From Pseudobutyrivibrio sp. MD2005 (GTDB lineage Bacteria > Bacillota > Clostridia > Lachnospirales > Lachnospiraceae), in assembly GCF_000621865.1 (NCBI RefSeq), contig NZ_JHXE01000024.1:1-33929 (forward strand): DNA of 33,929 nt. The letters run 5' to 3'. The translations under genes and the position numbers were made by a program. Shown one piece after another: positions 1 to 7,076 of the stretch. The notes under the pieces were generated by a model. That model was given only the letters and a program-made list of their open reading frames with translations. It was not told where the DNA came from and ran no database searches. Position 1 is the stretch's first letter. Each line of letters opens with the position of its first letter.

Positions 1-313
<313 letters not shown>

Positions 314-405
314 TAAAAAAGAAATATGTAGTCAGGATGTAATTCTGAAATTTACTGTGTGAAGTTTTGAGGTTACTAAGTGTTAAATTTAGTAGCTGTT
401 ACTAA

Positions 406-478
406 TCCTCAATAGCTCAGTTGGTAGAGCACTCGGCTGTTAACCGAGTTGTCGTAGGTTCGAGTCCTACTTGGGGAG
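406..478 (+). tRNA. tRNA-Asn (GTT)
   Basis: A 73-nt cloverleaf. Acceptor TCCTCAA (406-412) pairs with TTGGGGA (471-477), discriminator G478. The anticodon loop CTGTTAA gives GTT. The T-arm GTTCGAGTC is canonical. CCA is not encoded. First gene after the rRNA. Confidence 0.96.
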
Positions 479-564
479 TTAATCAAAATCTATTGCAAAA
501 GCATTTGGATTATGATATTATGATTCAGTCGCTGAAGAAAAAGGCGCCTATCACACAACAGTTT

Positions 565-636
565 GGCTCCGTGGTCAAGCGGTTAAGACATCGCCCTTTC
601 ACGGCGGTAACACGGGTTCAATTCCCGTCGGAGTCA
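565..636 (+). tRNA. tRNA-Glu (TTC)
   Basis: A 72-nt cloverleaf. Acceptor GGCTCCG pairs with CGGAGTC (629-635), with one G-U pair; discriminator A636. The anticodon loop CCTTTCA gives TTC. CCA is not encoded. Confidence 0.96.
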
Positions 637-660
637 CTTGCCTTTTGGCATACAGTATAA

Positions 661-733
661 GCCGATGTGGCTCAATTGGCAGAGCAGCTGATTTGTAATC
701 AGCAGGTTATCGGTTCGAGTCCGATCATCGGCT
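661..733 (+). tRNA. tRNA-Thr (TGT)
   Basis: A 73-nt cloverleaf. Acceptor GCCGATG pairs with CATCGGC (726-732). The anticodon loop TTTGTAA gives TGT. CCA is not encoded; a T-run follows directly, then a small hairpin TTCTATTGAATAGAA. Confidence 0.96.
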
Positions 734-794
734 TTTTTCTATTGAATAGAAAGAGGCCAATTTTTTTTATAAAGGTCTTGCTTGTTTACAATAG

Positions 795-868
795 GGACCT
801 TTAGCTCAGTTGGTTAGAGCAACCGGCTCATAACCGGTCGGTCCAGGGTTCGAGTCCCTGAGGGTCCA
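795..868 (+). tRNA. tRNA with CAT anticodon, probably Ile2 (lysidine type) or elongator Met
   Basis: A 74-nt cloverleaf. Acceptor GGACCTT pairs with GGGTCC plus A (861-867), discriminator A868. The anticodon loop CTCATAA gives CAT. The 5' part GGACCTTTAGCTCAGTTGG resembles what I remember of the Bacillus minor tRNA-Ile, whose C34 is converted to lysidine by TilS. Elongator Met cannot be excluded from sequence alone. It lacks initiator features such as an unpaired first acceptor position and GGG/CCC anticodon stem. Confidence 0.9.
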
Positions 869-889
869 CTTTCTTACATAATATAATAT

Positions 890-963
890 GGCCTCATGGC
901 TCAGTTGGTTAGAGCGCCGCCCTGTCACGGCGGAGGTCGAGGGTTCAAGTCCCTCTGGGGTCG
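890..963 (+). tRNA. tRNA-Asp (GTC)
   Basis: A 74-nt cloverleaf. Acceptor GGCCTCA pairs with TGGGGTC (956-962), discriminator G963 as expected for Asp. The anticodon loop CTGTCAC gives GTC. CCA is not encoded. Confidence 0.96.
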
Positions 964-980
964 TTCCAGTTTACAACTAT

Positions 981-1053
981 GGGATCTTAGCTCAGCTGGG
1001 AGAGCATCTGCCTTACAAGCAGGGGGTCACAGGTTCGAGCCCTGTAGGTCCCA
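981..1053 (+). tRNA. tRNA-Val (TAC)
   Basis: A 73-nt cloverleaf. Acceptor GGGATCT pairs with AGGTCCC (1046-1052), discriminator A1053. The anticodon loop CTTACAA gives TAC. CCA is not encoded. Confidence 0.96.
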
Positions 1054-1069
1054 TTAGCCTTTAGGCTAA

Positions 1070-1153
1070 GCCGTAGTGGCGGAACTGGCAGACGCGCAGG
1101 ACTTAAAATCCTGTGGTGGCGACATCGTACCGGTTCGATTCCGGTCTACGGCA
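1070..1153 (+). tRNA. tRNA-Leu (TAA)
   Basis: An 84-nt class II tRNA with a long variable arm. Acceptor GCCGTAG pairs with CTACGGC (1146-1152), discriminator A1153. The anticodon loop CTTAAAA gives TAA. CCA is not encoded. Confidence 0.96.
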
Positions 1154-1182
1154 TTCACTCTTTGAGTGAAATATAATAATGT

Positions 1183-1256
1183 GTGTGCGTAGCTCAGCTG
1201 GATAGAGCACTTGGCTACGGACCAAGGTGTCGGGGGTTCGAATCCTCTCGCGCACG
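1183..1256 (+). tRNA. tRNA-Arg (ACG)
   Basis: A 74-nt cloverleaf. Acceptor GTGTGCG pairs with CGCGCAC (1249-1255), discriminator G1256. The anticodon loop CTACGGA gives ACG (A34 presumably deaminated to inosine). CCA is not encoded. Last gene of the rRNA/tRNA unit; a terminator follows 11 nt later. Confidence 0.96.
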
Positions 1257-1267
1257 CTTATTAAACG

Positions 1268-1301
1268 GCTGTAAATCCTTTTTAGGATTTACAGCTTTTT
1301 T
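1268..1301 (+). terminator. Rho-independent terminator of the rRNA-tRNA unit
   Basis: A perfect 12-bp stem, GCTGTAAATCCT (1268-1279) with AGGATTTACAGC (1284-1295), TTTT loop, then six T. It closes the 23S-tRNA transcription unit and separates it from msrA. Confidence 0.92.
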
Positions 1302-1332
1302 CTTTTTATTAAATATTAAGGAGGAAAATTAG

Positions 1333-1818
1333 ATGAAAGCATATTTTGCAGGAGGATGTTTTTGGTGTGTAACACCAATTTATAAAATATACGGAGTAGA
1401 TAATGTTGTATGCGGTTATTCAGGAGGGGATGAAGTAAATCCAACATATGAAATGGTAAAATCCCAGCAAACAGGCCATAGAGAGACTATCGAGCTTACC
1501 TATGATCCTACTAATGTAGATTATGATAAGCTGCTGGATATCTATCTAGCAAATGTTGATCCATTTGATGGTGAAGGACAGTATATTGATAAAGGCTTTT
1601 CATATACATTAGCAATTTACTATAATAATGATGAAGAGAAAAAAATCGCATTAGATAAGATAAAGGCTTTAGAGGCTGAGACAAAAAAGAAAGTATATAT
1701 TGCTTTAGAACCGTTCAAAAGCTTTTATAAAGCTGAAGAAGAACATCAGGACTATTATCTTAAAAATCCAGAGGCATTTGAAAAAGAAATGTACGAAAGT
1801 GGAAGAAGAAAAAACTAG
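1333..1818 (+). CDS. msrA: Peptide-methionine (S)-S-oxide reductase MsrA
   Basis: Reduces the S-epimer of methionine sulfoxide in oxidised proteins and free methionine, at the expense of thioredoxin, in the cytoplasm. The protein (161 aa, normal for a single-domain MsrA) opens with the signature GGCFWC: Cys9 is the catalytic cysteine, followed by Phe-Trp, and Cys12 is a nearby possible resolving cysteine. GYSGG (about 28-32), TGHRE (47-51) and the DP(F/E)GQ-like stretch near 76-83 are family landmarks. The start is set by AAGGAGG at 1319-1325. The HAD-type gene starts 15 nt downstream, so the two are probably co-transcribed. No MsrB domain is fused. Confidence 0.95.
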   Translation: MKAYFAGGCFWCVTPIYKIYGVDNVVCGYSGGDEVNPTYEMVKSQQTGHRETIELTYDPTNVDYDKLLDIYLANVDPFDGEGQYIDKGFSYTLAIYYNNDEEKKIALDKIKALEAETKKKVYIALEPFKSFYKAEEEHQDYYLKNPEAFEKEMYESGRRKN

Positions 1819-1833
1819 ATTGGAGGAAGTGAA

Positions 1834-2334
1834 ATGAAAGAAAAGCTTAAGAAAATCAAAGTTTTATTTGGAGATGTTGATAACACTTTATTATGTTTAA
1901 AAATGTACAATGATGAGGGGAAAAGAATCGTAGGATTTGAAGATTCCAATGATTGGTTAAAATACAATATAAACAATAATGCATATATAAAATGCCAGGC
2001 ACCGAGAGGCGTTAAAAAATTAATTGATGACCTACACTTTAATCAAGGTGTGAAAATATATGGATTAACAGAATGCAGTAATTCTTTTGAATACAACTCA
2101 AAATACAATAGACTTAGAGAATGCTATCCAGGTATTTTTGAGCATCATGGAGATTTGATTTCCACTGAAAGTCGTCATAAAAAGGTATTAATAATGCAGA
2201 TGATTGCAGAACGTGATGGCTATAATATGGATGAGATAATGTTTATCGATGATAGCTATACTGAGATAATGGAAGCATTTGGAGCAGGCATCCTCTCTAT
2301 GCACACTACAGAGGTAATGGAAAGATTTATGTAG
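1834..2334 (+). CDS. Small HAD-superfamily hydrolase-like protein
   Basis: A probable cytoplasmic phosphatase or phosphotransferase of unknown substrate (166 aa). HAD motif I is GDVDNTLL, with the nucleophile Asp14 and acid/base Asp16; motif II is the Thr79 in GLTECSN; motif III is probably one of Lys116/117; motif IV is FIDDS with Asp139/Asp140. The cap insertion between motif I and II is short (about 55 residues). RBS TTGGAGGAAG precedes the ATG. It sits between msrA and a GntP-type permease upstream of a glycerate kinase, so a role in sugar-acid phosphate turnover is possible but only inferred from position. Confidence 0.75.
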   Translation: MKEKLKKIKVLFGDVDNTLLCLKMYNDEGKRIVGFEDSNDWLKYNINNNAYIKCQAPRGVKKLIDDLHFNQGVKIYGLTECSNSFEYNSKYNRLRECYPGIFEHHGDLISTESRHKKVLIMQMIAERDGYNMDEIMFIDDSYTEIMEAFGAGILSMHTTEVMERFM

Positions 2335-2414
2335 AGTAATTGTTTGTAGAAAACCCCTTTAATATGTACTATCATGGTTATAGAAGGCAACAAAAAAGAA
2401 GGGGGGGAATTGCC

Positions 2415-3803
2415 ATGACAGGATTTCCGTTGATTATCATTTTTATTTTGGCAATCGTTTTAATGATTGTTATGATTTCAAAACTTAAGGTTCATCCATT
2501 TATTTCTATTATGTGCGTATCGCTTGTGCTTGGATTGGTCGCTGGCATACCAATTGTGGATGTAACGCTTGAAGACGGTACTACGAAAGCAGGAATAGCT
2601 ACGGTAATAGGTCAAGGCTTTTCAGGAACATTTACATCAATTGGTATTGTTATTATTCTAGGTGCACTGATAGGTGCATTGTTAGAAAAAACAGGCGCAG
2701 CATTAAAGCTGGCAGATATTGTAATCAAGATTGTTGGTAAAAGGCATCCCGTCCTTGCCATGGAATTAATGGGATGGATTGTTTCTATTCCAGTATTTTG
2801 CGATTCTGGTTTTGTTATCTTAAACCCAATTAGAAAAGCATTAGTAAAAAGAACGGCGTCATCTTCTGTTGCTATGACAGTTGGATTGGCAGCTGGTTTA
2901 TTTACATCACATGTATTTATTCCACCTACACCAGGTCCAATTGCTGCGGCAAACACCCTTGGAATAGGAGATAACCTGTTGCTGGTTATGGGTGTTGGTT
3001 TAATATGCTCTATTTTTCCGTTAATCGCAGCGTATGCCTATGCTAAACTCATTGGAAAAACAATTAAGGCTAAAGATGAATTTGATATAACTCAAGCAAC
3101 TAAGAGCTATGAAGAATTAGTTGCTGAGTATGGCAAATTACCAAGTAGTTTTATGGCATTATCGCCTATCATTATTCCAATTATTCTGATGGCTTTGTCA
3201 TCAATCGTTTCTATGGCAAAGATTGCAGGTACATCAGCTGATATTTGTAAGTTTTTAGGAACACCAATCATAGCGTTGTCTATTGGTACAGTATTTGCTG
3301 TATTACAGCTAGCTAGCTCTAATAGAATAAACGAGTTTTATGATATATGTAATGATACATTAAAGACAGCTGGTCCGATTCTATTTATTACCGCAGCAGG
3401 TGGTGTTTTGGGTAAAGTGATTGCATCGTCTGATATGGTAAACTATATCTCAATACATGCAGGAGCATTGTCGACAATGGGCATTTTCTTCCCATTCTTC
3501 CTGTCAGCGATTTTGAAGTCTGCGCAGGGTTCATCAACAGTTGCACTAACGACAACGGCAGGTATTGTGGGTCCATTGCTTACAGCATTAGGATTCACAA
3601 CACCAATTCAAATAACACTTGTATGTATGGCTATCGGAGCAGGTGCAATGACCGTATCCCATGCAAATGATTCATATTTCTGGGTAGTAACAAATTTTGG
3701 TGGAATGACACCAGAGCGAGGCTACAAGTCATGGACTGTTGCATCTTTGTTGATGGGTGTAGCGTCTATAGTTGAAATTGCAATTTTAAGTTTGTTTTTA
3801 TAG
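2415..3803 (+). CDS. GntP-family gluconate/glycerate-type H+ symporter
   Basis: An inner-membrane permease (462 aa from the chosen start) of the gluconate:H+ symporter family. It is almost entirely hydrophobic, with about 12 predicted membrane segments. Family-like stretches include the CDSGFVILNP region, the FIPPTPGPIAAA loop and the C-terminal ANDSYFWVV segment. The ATG at 2415 is preferred because a G-rich Shine-Dalgarno (GAAGGGGGGG) lies just before it and the protein then begins directly with a membrane helix. An in-frame TTG at 2340 would add 25 charged residues without a good ribosome site. The downstream glycerate 2-kinase suggests the substrate is glycerate or a related hydroxy acid rather than gluconate (inference). 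Confidence 0.88.
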   Translation: MTGFPLIIIFILAIVLMIVMISKLKVHPFISIMCVSLVLGLVAGIPIVDVTLEDGTTKAGIATVIGQGFSGTFTSIGIVIILGALIGALLEKTGAALKLADIVIKIVGKRHPVLAMELMGWIVSIPVFCDSGFVILNPIRKALVKRTASSSVAMTVGLAAGLFTSHVFIPPTPGPIAAANTLGIGDNLLLVMGVGLICSIFPLIAAYAYAKLIGKTIKAKDEFDITQATKSYEELVAEYGKLPSSFMALSPIIIPIILMALSSIVSMAKIAGTSADICKFLGTPIIALSIGTVFAVLQLASSNRINEFYDICNDTLKTAGPILFITAAGGVLGKVIASSDMVNYISIHAGALSTMGIFFPFFLSAILKSAQGSSTVALTTTAGIVGPLLTALGFTTPIQITLVCMAIGAGAMTVSHANDSYFWVVTNFGGMTPERGYKSWTVASLLMGVASIVEIAILSLFL

Positions 3804-3835
3804 TTAAGATTTATATTTTTTCATTGTGTTTAAAT

Positions 3836-3870
3836 AATGCTATGTGTAACATCTGCTTGCACATAGCATT
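3836..3870 (+). promoter_or_regulatory. Perfect 11-bp dyad between permease and glycerate kinase
   Basis: AATGCTATGTG (3836-3846) is the exact reverse complement of CACATAGCATT (3860-3870), with a 13-nt loop. There is no T-run after it, so it is not a standard terminator. It ends 25 nt before the kinase start. It could be an RNA hairpin that sets relative expression of the two genes or a regulator-binding dyad. Confidence 0.6.
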
Positions 3871-3894
3871 AATTCTAAATAGAGGATAATTTTG

Positions 3895-5133
3895 ATGAAT
3901 AAAAAATTAAGAAAAGATATTGATTTTATTATTACAAACACAATCAAAGAAGTATTGCCAGATGAAGCTGTTGAAAAAGCTTTAAAAAACTTTTCGTATG
4001 GTAATGGAAAAATTGTTTTAGTTGCTACAGGTAAGGCAGCATGGCAGATGGCTAATGCGGCAAAGAATTCTCTAAAGCGTGTTGATAGAGGTATCGTCGT
4101 AACAAAATATGAGCATGTAAAAGGGATAATAGAAGGAATAGAATGCTATGAGGCTGGGCATCCAATACCGGATGATAATAGTTTCAAAGCAACAGAAAAG
4201 GCCCTTGAAATGGTATCTGATTTAACAGAGGATGATACAGTGATTTTTCTATTGTCAGGAGGAGGTAGTGCTTTATTTGAAGTACCTTTAATCCCAGGTG
4301 AAGAGCTTCAGGATATTACAAAACAATTACTGGCAAGTGGTGCAGATATTGTAGAGATGAACACTATAAGAAAAAGATTGAGCAAAGTAAAAGGTGGTCG
4401 TTTTGCTAAGGCATGTGCTCCTGCAAAAATATTTAGTATAGTGCTCAGTGATATTGTAGGTGATCCACTTGATATGATAGCGAGCGGTCCGGCTTATCCT
4501 GATTTTTCAACTTGTGCTGATGCAAATGCAATTGTAAAAAAGTACAATCTTAAACTGACTAATAAGGCGTTAGAGTTGCTTAATCAGGAGACACCGAAAG
4601 AGTTAGATAATGTAGAAACTCATATTATGGGTTCGGTAAGAGAACTCTGTAAAGCGGCAGCTAAATACAGTGAGACCCTTGGATATGAAGCAACAATTCT
4701 AACAGATGAATTGTGCTGTGAGGCGAGAGAGGCAGGAAGCTTCTTGGCTAGCATAGCAAAATCTGCTGTTAAAACTGGAAAGAAAAAAGCTTATATTGCT
4801 GGGGGAGAAACAGTTGTCCACCTGACAGGAAATGGTAAGGGAGGAAGAAACCAGGAATTAGCACTGGGGGCTGCAACGCAAATCTCTGGATTAGAAAATA
4901 GTGTAGCAATTGCATCGGTTGGTAGCGATGGCACAGATGGACCTACTGATGCAGCTGGCGGCTATGTCGATACAGACACACTTCAAGAATTGAACAATAA
5001 AAATATAGATGTTTATAAAGTGCTTGAAAACAATGATGCGTATAATGCATTAAAAGAAGTAGATGGTTTAATTATTACGGGAGCAACAGGTACAAATGTG
5101 AATGATGTTGCTATAATACTTATAGACAACTAA
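3895..5133 (+). CDS. Glycerate 2-kinase (class II, DUF4147/MOFRL type)
   Basis: Phosphorylates D-glycerate, most likely to 2-phosphoglycerate, feeding lower glycolysis in the cytoplasm. The protein is 412 aa, the usual size. The N-terminal DUF4147 Rossmann-like domain shows ATGKAAW (about 43-49), GGGSALFE (about 121-128) and the NTIRKRLSKVKGGR helix (about 155-168). The C-terminal MOFRL domain shows GGETVVHLTGNGKGGRNQE and SVGSDGTDGPTDAAGG. An in-frame TTG at 3892 directly precedes the ATG at 3895; the ATG, eight bases behind AGAGGA, is preferred. The upstream GntP permease is the likely supplier of substrate. A strong terminator follows the stop codon. Confidence 0.9.
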   Translation: MNKKLRKDIDFIITNTIKEVLPDEAVEKALKNFSYGNGKIVLVATGKAAWQMANAAKNSLKRVDRGIVVTKYEHVKGIIEGIECYEAGHPIPDDNSFKATEKALEMVSDLTEDDTVIFLLSGGGSALFEVPLIPGEELQDITKQLLASGADIVEMNTIRKRLSKVKGGRFAKACAPAKIFSIVLSDIVGDPLDMIASGPAYPDFSTCADANAIVKKYNLKLTNKALELLNQETPKELDNVETHIMGSVRELCKAAAKYSETLGYEATILTDELCCEAREAGSFLASIAKSAVKTGKKKAYIAGGETVVHLTGNGKGGRNQELALGAATQISGLENSVAIASVGSDGTDGPTDAAGGYVDTDTLQELNNKNIDVYKVLENNDAYNALKEVDGLIITGATGTNVNDVAIILIDN

Positions 5134-5149
5134 ATTAAGATTAATATAT

Positions 5150-5177
5150 GGGAGGCTTTTTGCCTCCCTACTTTTTT
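5150..5177 (+). terminator. Rho-independent terminator after glycerate kinase
   Basis: GGGAGGC (5150-5156), TTTTT loop, GCCTCCC (5162-5168), then TAC and six T. It ends the msrA-to-kinase unit before the ABC-importer operon. Confidence 0.9.
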
Positions 5178-5200
5178 GAAGGAAAAGCAATGTGGATTTA

Positions 5201-5217
5201 TATTCCTAAATGGAATA
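5201..5217 (+). promoter_or_regulatory. Upstream operator dyad TATTC-N7-GAATA
   Basis: TATTCCTAAATGGAATA is a 17-bp inverted repeat. The same architecture (TATTC, N7 containing AAAT, GAATA) recurs at 5264-5280, 63 bp downstream, and a right half-site (AAATGGAATATC, 5229-5240) repeats the first site's right half at +21 bp. It fits the T-N11-A pattern of LysR-type regulators, and a LysR gene closes this operon; that pairing is an inference. Confidence 0.6.
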
Positions 5218-5257
5218 TCATGGATGCAAAATGGAATATCTTCAGCATATAACTTTA

Positions 5258-5286
5258 TTGAGATATTCGCAAATTGAATATAAAAT
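5258..5286 (+). promoter_or_regulatory. Promoter of the importer operon with an operator in its spacer
   Basis: The -35-like TTGAGA (5258-5263) and -10 TAAAAT (5281-5286) are separated by exactly 17 bp. The spacer is itself the dyad TATTCGCAAATTGAATA (5264-5280). A protein bound there would cover the promoter face, so repression or DNA-distortion control is expected. The start site would be near 5293, giving a ~27-nt leader before the first gene. Confidence 0.65.
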
Positions 5287-5319
5287 TAGATGAGTAGTGA
5301 AAAATAAAGGAGACTTCTT

Positions 5320-6261
5320 TTGAAATATATTATAAAAAGAATCATCCAATTGATTCCATTATTATTTGCAATCACATTTCTTTCATTTGCCATGATGCGT
5401 CTGGCAGGTAGCGATGTGGTGGAGCAGAAAATGCTTAATACAGGGCAGGTGATATCAGAAAATCAGCTTGCAATGGCTAAAGAGCAGCTGGGATTGGATG
5501 ATCCATTTCTTATACAATATTTTAGATGGCTAAATAATCTGTTGCATGGTGATATGGGAGTAAGTTATGTTTCAGGACAGAATGTGTTTGAAACATTTAT
5601 TTCCAAATTGCCTGCCACATTGTTATTAACATTTACATCAATTATCCTGACGATTATTATATCAATTCCCCTAGGAATAATTGCAGCCGTACATCACAAC
5701 AAATTCGTAGATTACATAATTCGGTTTTTAAGTTTTATAGGAAACAGTCTTCCTAATTTTTTTGTGTCATTAGTGCTTATGTACATTCTTGCTATTAAGC
5801 TTAGATGGCTTCCAATCATATCTAAAGATGTAAGTGCCGCAAGTGTAGTCATGCCCACTCTTACTTTAGCAATAGCGATGTCGGCAAAATATACGAGGCA
5901 GGTGCGCACCACAGTGCTTGATGAGCTCAGCAAAGACTATATTATTGGAGCCAAGGCAAGAGGTGTAAAATTCTCGGTTACCCTTATGGGGAGCGTTCTT
6001 AGGTCATCTCTGGTAACTATAATCACTTTACTGGCACTATCAATAGGAAGCTTGCTTGGTGGAACTGCCATCGTTGAATCTATTTTTATGTGGGATGGTG
6101 TAGGAAAACTGGCGGTCGATGCAATAAACATGAGAGATTATCCAATGATACAAGCCTATGTAATGTGGATGGCAATTATATATGTATTAGTAAATCTAAT
6201 TACAGATATATCATACAGATTCTTGGACCCAAGAATTAGATTGGGGGAAAAAGAGTCATGA
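5320..6261 (+). CDS. ABC importer permease, NikB/DppB/OppB type
   Basis: One of the two membrane subunits of a nickel/peptide-class importer (313 aa, normal). It begins with the family N-terminus (MKYIIKRIIQLIPLLFAITF, first helix) and has about six membrane segments. The cytoplasmic coupling loop carries the EAA-like stretch DYIIGAKARG, about residues 206-215. The start codon is TTG: AAGGAG at 5307-5312 lies seven bases before it and no ATG is suitably placed. It overlaps the next permease by 4 nt (ATGA). Substrate cannot be read from this subunit; context (hypB downstream) favours nickel or a nickel chelate. Confidence 0.9.
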   Translation: MKYIIKRIIQLIPLLFAITFLSFAMMRLAGSDVVEQKMLNTGQVISENQLAMAKEQLGLDDPFLIQYFRWLNNLLHGDMGVSYVSGQNVFETFISKLPATLLLTFTSIILTIIISIPLGIIAAVHHNKFVDYIIRFLSFIGNSLPNFFVSLVLMYILAIKLRWLPIISKDVSAASVVMPTLTLAIAMSAKYTRQVRTTVLDELSKDYIIGAKARGVKFSVTLMGSVLRSSLVTIITLLALSIGSLLGGTAIVESIFMWDGVGKLAVDAINMRDYPMIQAYVMWMAIIYVLVNLITDISYRFLDPRIRLGEKES

Positions 6262-7058
6262 AAAATAAAATTAGATTTAGTGTAATTAGTACATTAGTGA
6301 TTGTGATTATCTTTATGGCGATATTCGCAAATACGATATGTCCCTATGATCCTTACCAGCAAGATTTATCGATTGCATATCAAGCACCTAGTGCAACTCA
6401 TCTTATGGGGACAGATACATATGGAAGAGATATGCTTTCAAGGGTGATTATTGGTGGACAAGTCAGCGTACTATCTACCTTATGTTTAGTATTAATAATA
6501 AGTGTGTTCGGCACAATAATAGGGATACTTTGTGGATATATAGGAGGAAAAGTAGATACTATTATAATGAGAGTTTCCGACCTATGTCTTGCATTTCCAG
6601 GTCTTGTGTTTGCACTTGCGATTGCTGCAATCCTGGGAGGAGGTATCGTAAATGCGATAATTGCATTAGCCATAATAAGCTGGCCAAAATATTCTAGAGT
6701 TGCTAGAGGTTTGACTCTTTCAATAAAAGATTCAACCTATATAGCGGCAGCAAAGCTCGCAGGCTCAAATTCATTGCAGTTGATTTTTAGGCATATTATT
6801 CCAAACATAATTGGCCCAATACTTGTTACAGCAACACTTGATATAGGAACTATGATGATGGAGATAGCAGGCCTTTCTTTCTTAGGATTGGGAGCTCAGC
6901 CTCCAGTTGCCGAGTGGGGAAATATGATGAGCAACGGCAGAAGCATGCTTCAAACCTATCCTTGGGTAGTGTTATCTCCAGGTATAGCGATATTTGTAAC
7001 GGTTGCAGTGTTTAATCTATTTGGTGATATGGTAAGAGACATTACAGATAAAAAATGA
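6258..7058 (+). CDS. ABC importer permease, NikC/DppC/OppC type
   Basis: Second membrane subunit (266 aa). An N-terminal helix is followed by the periplasmic-type segment with MGTDTYGRDMLSRVI, diagnostic of the DppC/NikC family, then five further helices and the coupling motif YIAAAKLAGSNSLQLIFRH (about 161-179). The conserved LSFLGLGAQPPVAEWGNM block, about 207-224, is present. The shared ATGA with the preceding gene indicates translational coupling. It would form a heterodimer with the product of 5320-6261. Confidence 0.92.
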   Translation: MKNKIRFSVISTLVIVIIFMAIFANTICPYDPYQQDLSIAYQAPSATHLMGTDTYGRDMLSRVIIGGQVSVLSTLCLVLIISVFGTIIGILCGYIGGKVDTIIMRVSDLCLAFPGLVFALAIAAILGGGIVNAIIALAIISWPKYSRVARGLTLSIKDSTYIAAAKLAGSNSLQLIFRHIIPNIIGPILVTATLDIGTMMMEIAGLSFLGLGAQPPVAEWGNMMSNGRSMLQTYPWVVLSPGIAIFVTVAVFNLFGDMVRDITDKK

Positions 7059-7076
7059 TTATTAGGAGGAAGATAA

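Noticed and set aside
421-660. A 79-codon open frame across the tRNA-Asn and tRNA-Glu genes
   Set aside because: It is read through two clear tRNA cloverleaves, with no ribosome site; it is not a protein gene.
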